Part shown: piece by piece, positions 62,201 through 64,000 of the stretch | How the letters are laid out: every line of letters starts with the position of its first letter | How positions within the stretch are numbered: position 1 is the first letter of the stretch | From: Lingula anatina | Lineage: Eukaryota; Brachiopoda; Lingulata; Lingulida; Lingulidae | Length of the DNA stretch: 64,000 nt | NCBI RefSeq assembly: GCF_001039355.2 | Contig: NW_019773958.1 | Coordinates: 162,919-226,918 of the forward strand | Direction of reading: 5' to 3' | Program-made: the position numbers and the translations under genes | Notes under the pieces: model-generated | The model's input: the letters and a program-made list of their open reading frames with translations, nothing else | What the model was told of the DNA's origin: nothing | Database searches by the model: none

Positions 62201-64000
62201 CCCTGTCTCCTCTTCACAGAAACATTCACTTTACAGTAATAACTTGATCTTTTCAATGGGCAAAAATTATCAAACTTTCAGATACATCTTTTTAAAATAA
62301 TAAAATTTACAGCTTTGTATAGCATTTGCGGTGCTTTTAATGCATAGAACAGAACTATACAGAACTAAAGGTAGTCTGCTTTTTAATTTTGTTGCAACCA
62401 CTCAATAGGAATGCTTTCATTTTAAGAAATTATGACTTAAAAAATACAGTATCTGTAAAATTCAAAATTTTCCCCCATTGGAAAGATCGAGTCATTACCA
62501 TATATCCAGGACCAAAGTGAAAAGTGCCTATAGACAGAATCACAGTACTGGCAAACCATAACAATATAATGATAATCCCAATACCTTTATCAACACAAAC
62601 ACCAAGTGTCCTGGGTCCAGTAGGATAAAGATGATCACTATAATCGTGCTGATGTCGTAATATCCTGGAGAGTCGGGTGCCATGTTGCTCGTGGTCAGCA
62701 TGACTAGCGTGGTCAGCTCCAATGGGCAGAGCACATCGCTCTTTCCTAGTCCTTCATAAGATAACCAGAGGGCTGCATCAGCTAGAGGCAACAGCAAAGG
62801 GAAGATAGGTCCTGTATCTTTAAGTGATAGCGAGTACCACTCTTTAGTCAGACTTTCTCTTATGGCTGATAAGATAAACAGACAGCCAAAACAATGGTCA
62901 AAATAACATCCTATATTGATATCTCCGACGTCTCTCCATGATAATGGACATCTAGATATATTTCCTAATTCTCCTGACCAGTTGGGTTACTGTAACTGCT
63001 GCTGTGCAATATTCAGAAATACTGTACGTGTGGTTCATACACACCCTCAACCTGCATATATTAACATCACTCTTCAAGCTCCAATACTTCTGTTCAGCAT
63101 CTACCACTGTGGTATATTTTAACCAAAAAGTTTGGGTTGGTTTTTCCCCACTCAGAAACTCCACAGAATAAATGCCTGACAACTTAGGCAGTTGGCTACC
63201 ATGGTCAGCAAATCCCTGACCACAGTCCAGCTTGAGTCCATTACTGAGTACCTGGGATTTCTAAATTAGTAACTAGGTTGCTTTACCAGCTATTCCATGT
63301 ACTACTGCACATATAGAGAAGCAGCTCAGTAGTTATTGTAAGGATTTCCACGTGTAAGTACATTTAGTTATTAGCAGCACAGTGCAGCTAGTTGGACAGC
63401 TATGAAATGTTGCTTTTTTCTACCTGGCTGATTGCTGGTGGTAGCAAAAACAGTCCTTACAATAAAATTTATTCTTTGGCACTAAGTATTTTTTTCCTTC
63501 TTAGAGATTATATCATTTTCCAGGTCTTCTTTTCAAGCAATTTCATTTTCTTCTTAAACATTTACACTTTTTTCAGACAAGCATCCCTCCTTTCAAAAAA
63601 TGTATATCTGAACAATATATCTCAAGATATCACACAAGAAGTCTGTTTTGTCCTTAGAATATTGTCAACTGGAAGAGTTGAGGTCTCCCAATTTTTTTAC
63701 TATCCACTTGAAATCACACAGCAAGTGCTCTCCCAGTTATCTCTATGTTAAACAACACATAAATGATATACGGCTGTAACTACACTTAGTATTGCATCCT
63801 TTAGCATCTTCAACCTTTTCCTTAAGGCAATGGTATGAGAGCACTTCCAACTGCCTTCTTATGCCACAAAATCTGTATTCCTTATGTTTTCCTCATACTA
63901 AACAGCACATGAATGAACTCTGATGACATTCCTTCTCCCAAGCAGAATTTTTTAAACCATGATTCTCTATCCACAGTCACTGACCTTTCCTGCTACTTCC
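59278..64000 (-). other. Intron upstream of the first exon seen
   Basis: Very AT-rich up to about 62500. A more balanced block at 62560-62830 contains an open minus-strand frame I could not assign. No spectrin or Sec14 exon was recognised. Confidence 0.6.

Noticed and set aside
1-64000. tRNA, rRNA or other structured RNA genes
   Set aside because: No cloverleaf with A/B boxes or rRNA-like sequence was seen by eye; a covariance-model scan would be decisive.

Overview
The window is eukaryotic. One multi-exon gene runs along the minus strand through very AT-rich introns full of microsatellites and short inverted-repeat transposons. The spliced product is a Trio/Kalirin family protein, the scaffolding Rho guanine-nucleotide exchange factor of animals. 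Exon reading frames, GT/AG borders and codon phases join without a break. The repeat content, intron sizes and protein divergence suggest a marine invertebrate, perhaps a deuterostome such as an echinoderm. That is inference, and I cannot name the species.

Layout, in the direction of transcription (right to left). 64000-59278 is intron or 5' territory; the Sec14 domain and early spectrin repeats must lie beyond the right edge. 59277-53976 holds seven exons of the last spectrin repeats. 53735-51679 holds six exons: a linker followed by the first DH (RhoGEF) domain. 51042-49906 holds three exons of the PH domain. 45431-45308 is a Ser/Asn-rich linker exon. 31775-31535 is the SH3 exon. 25187-22763 holds two exons of the basic Ser-rich linker with the conserved [12 protein letters not shown] motif. 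4973-3166 holds three exons leading towards the second DH domain, which lies beyond the left edge. The 23 exons total 3108 coding bases (1036 codons), all in frame.

Two further exon-like open segments begin with ATG and end at a consensus donor in the phase needed for the next exon: 12898-12716 and 34938-34834. I read them as candidate alternative first exons for short isoforms lacking the spectrin/GEF1 part, comparable to vertebrate Kalirin 'Duet' or nematode UNC-73 short forms.

The introns carry at least seven foldback or MITE-like elements (TAA, TTAA and other target sites), including a nest in which two MITEs are inserted in a third. They also carry several low-copy dispersed repeats, three local tandem arrays, long microsatellites and a 966-base gap flanked by identical 433-bp copies. 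The least expected structures are decayed duplicates of the gene's own exons in its introns: a broken copy of a DH-domain exon at 54756-54880, and fragments of a spectrin exon on both sides of the intact exon at 56118-56264. No RNA gene, CRISPR array or second protein gene could be supported.
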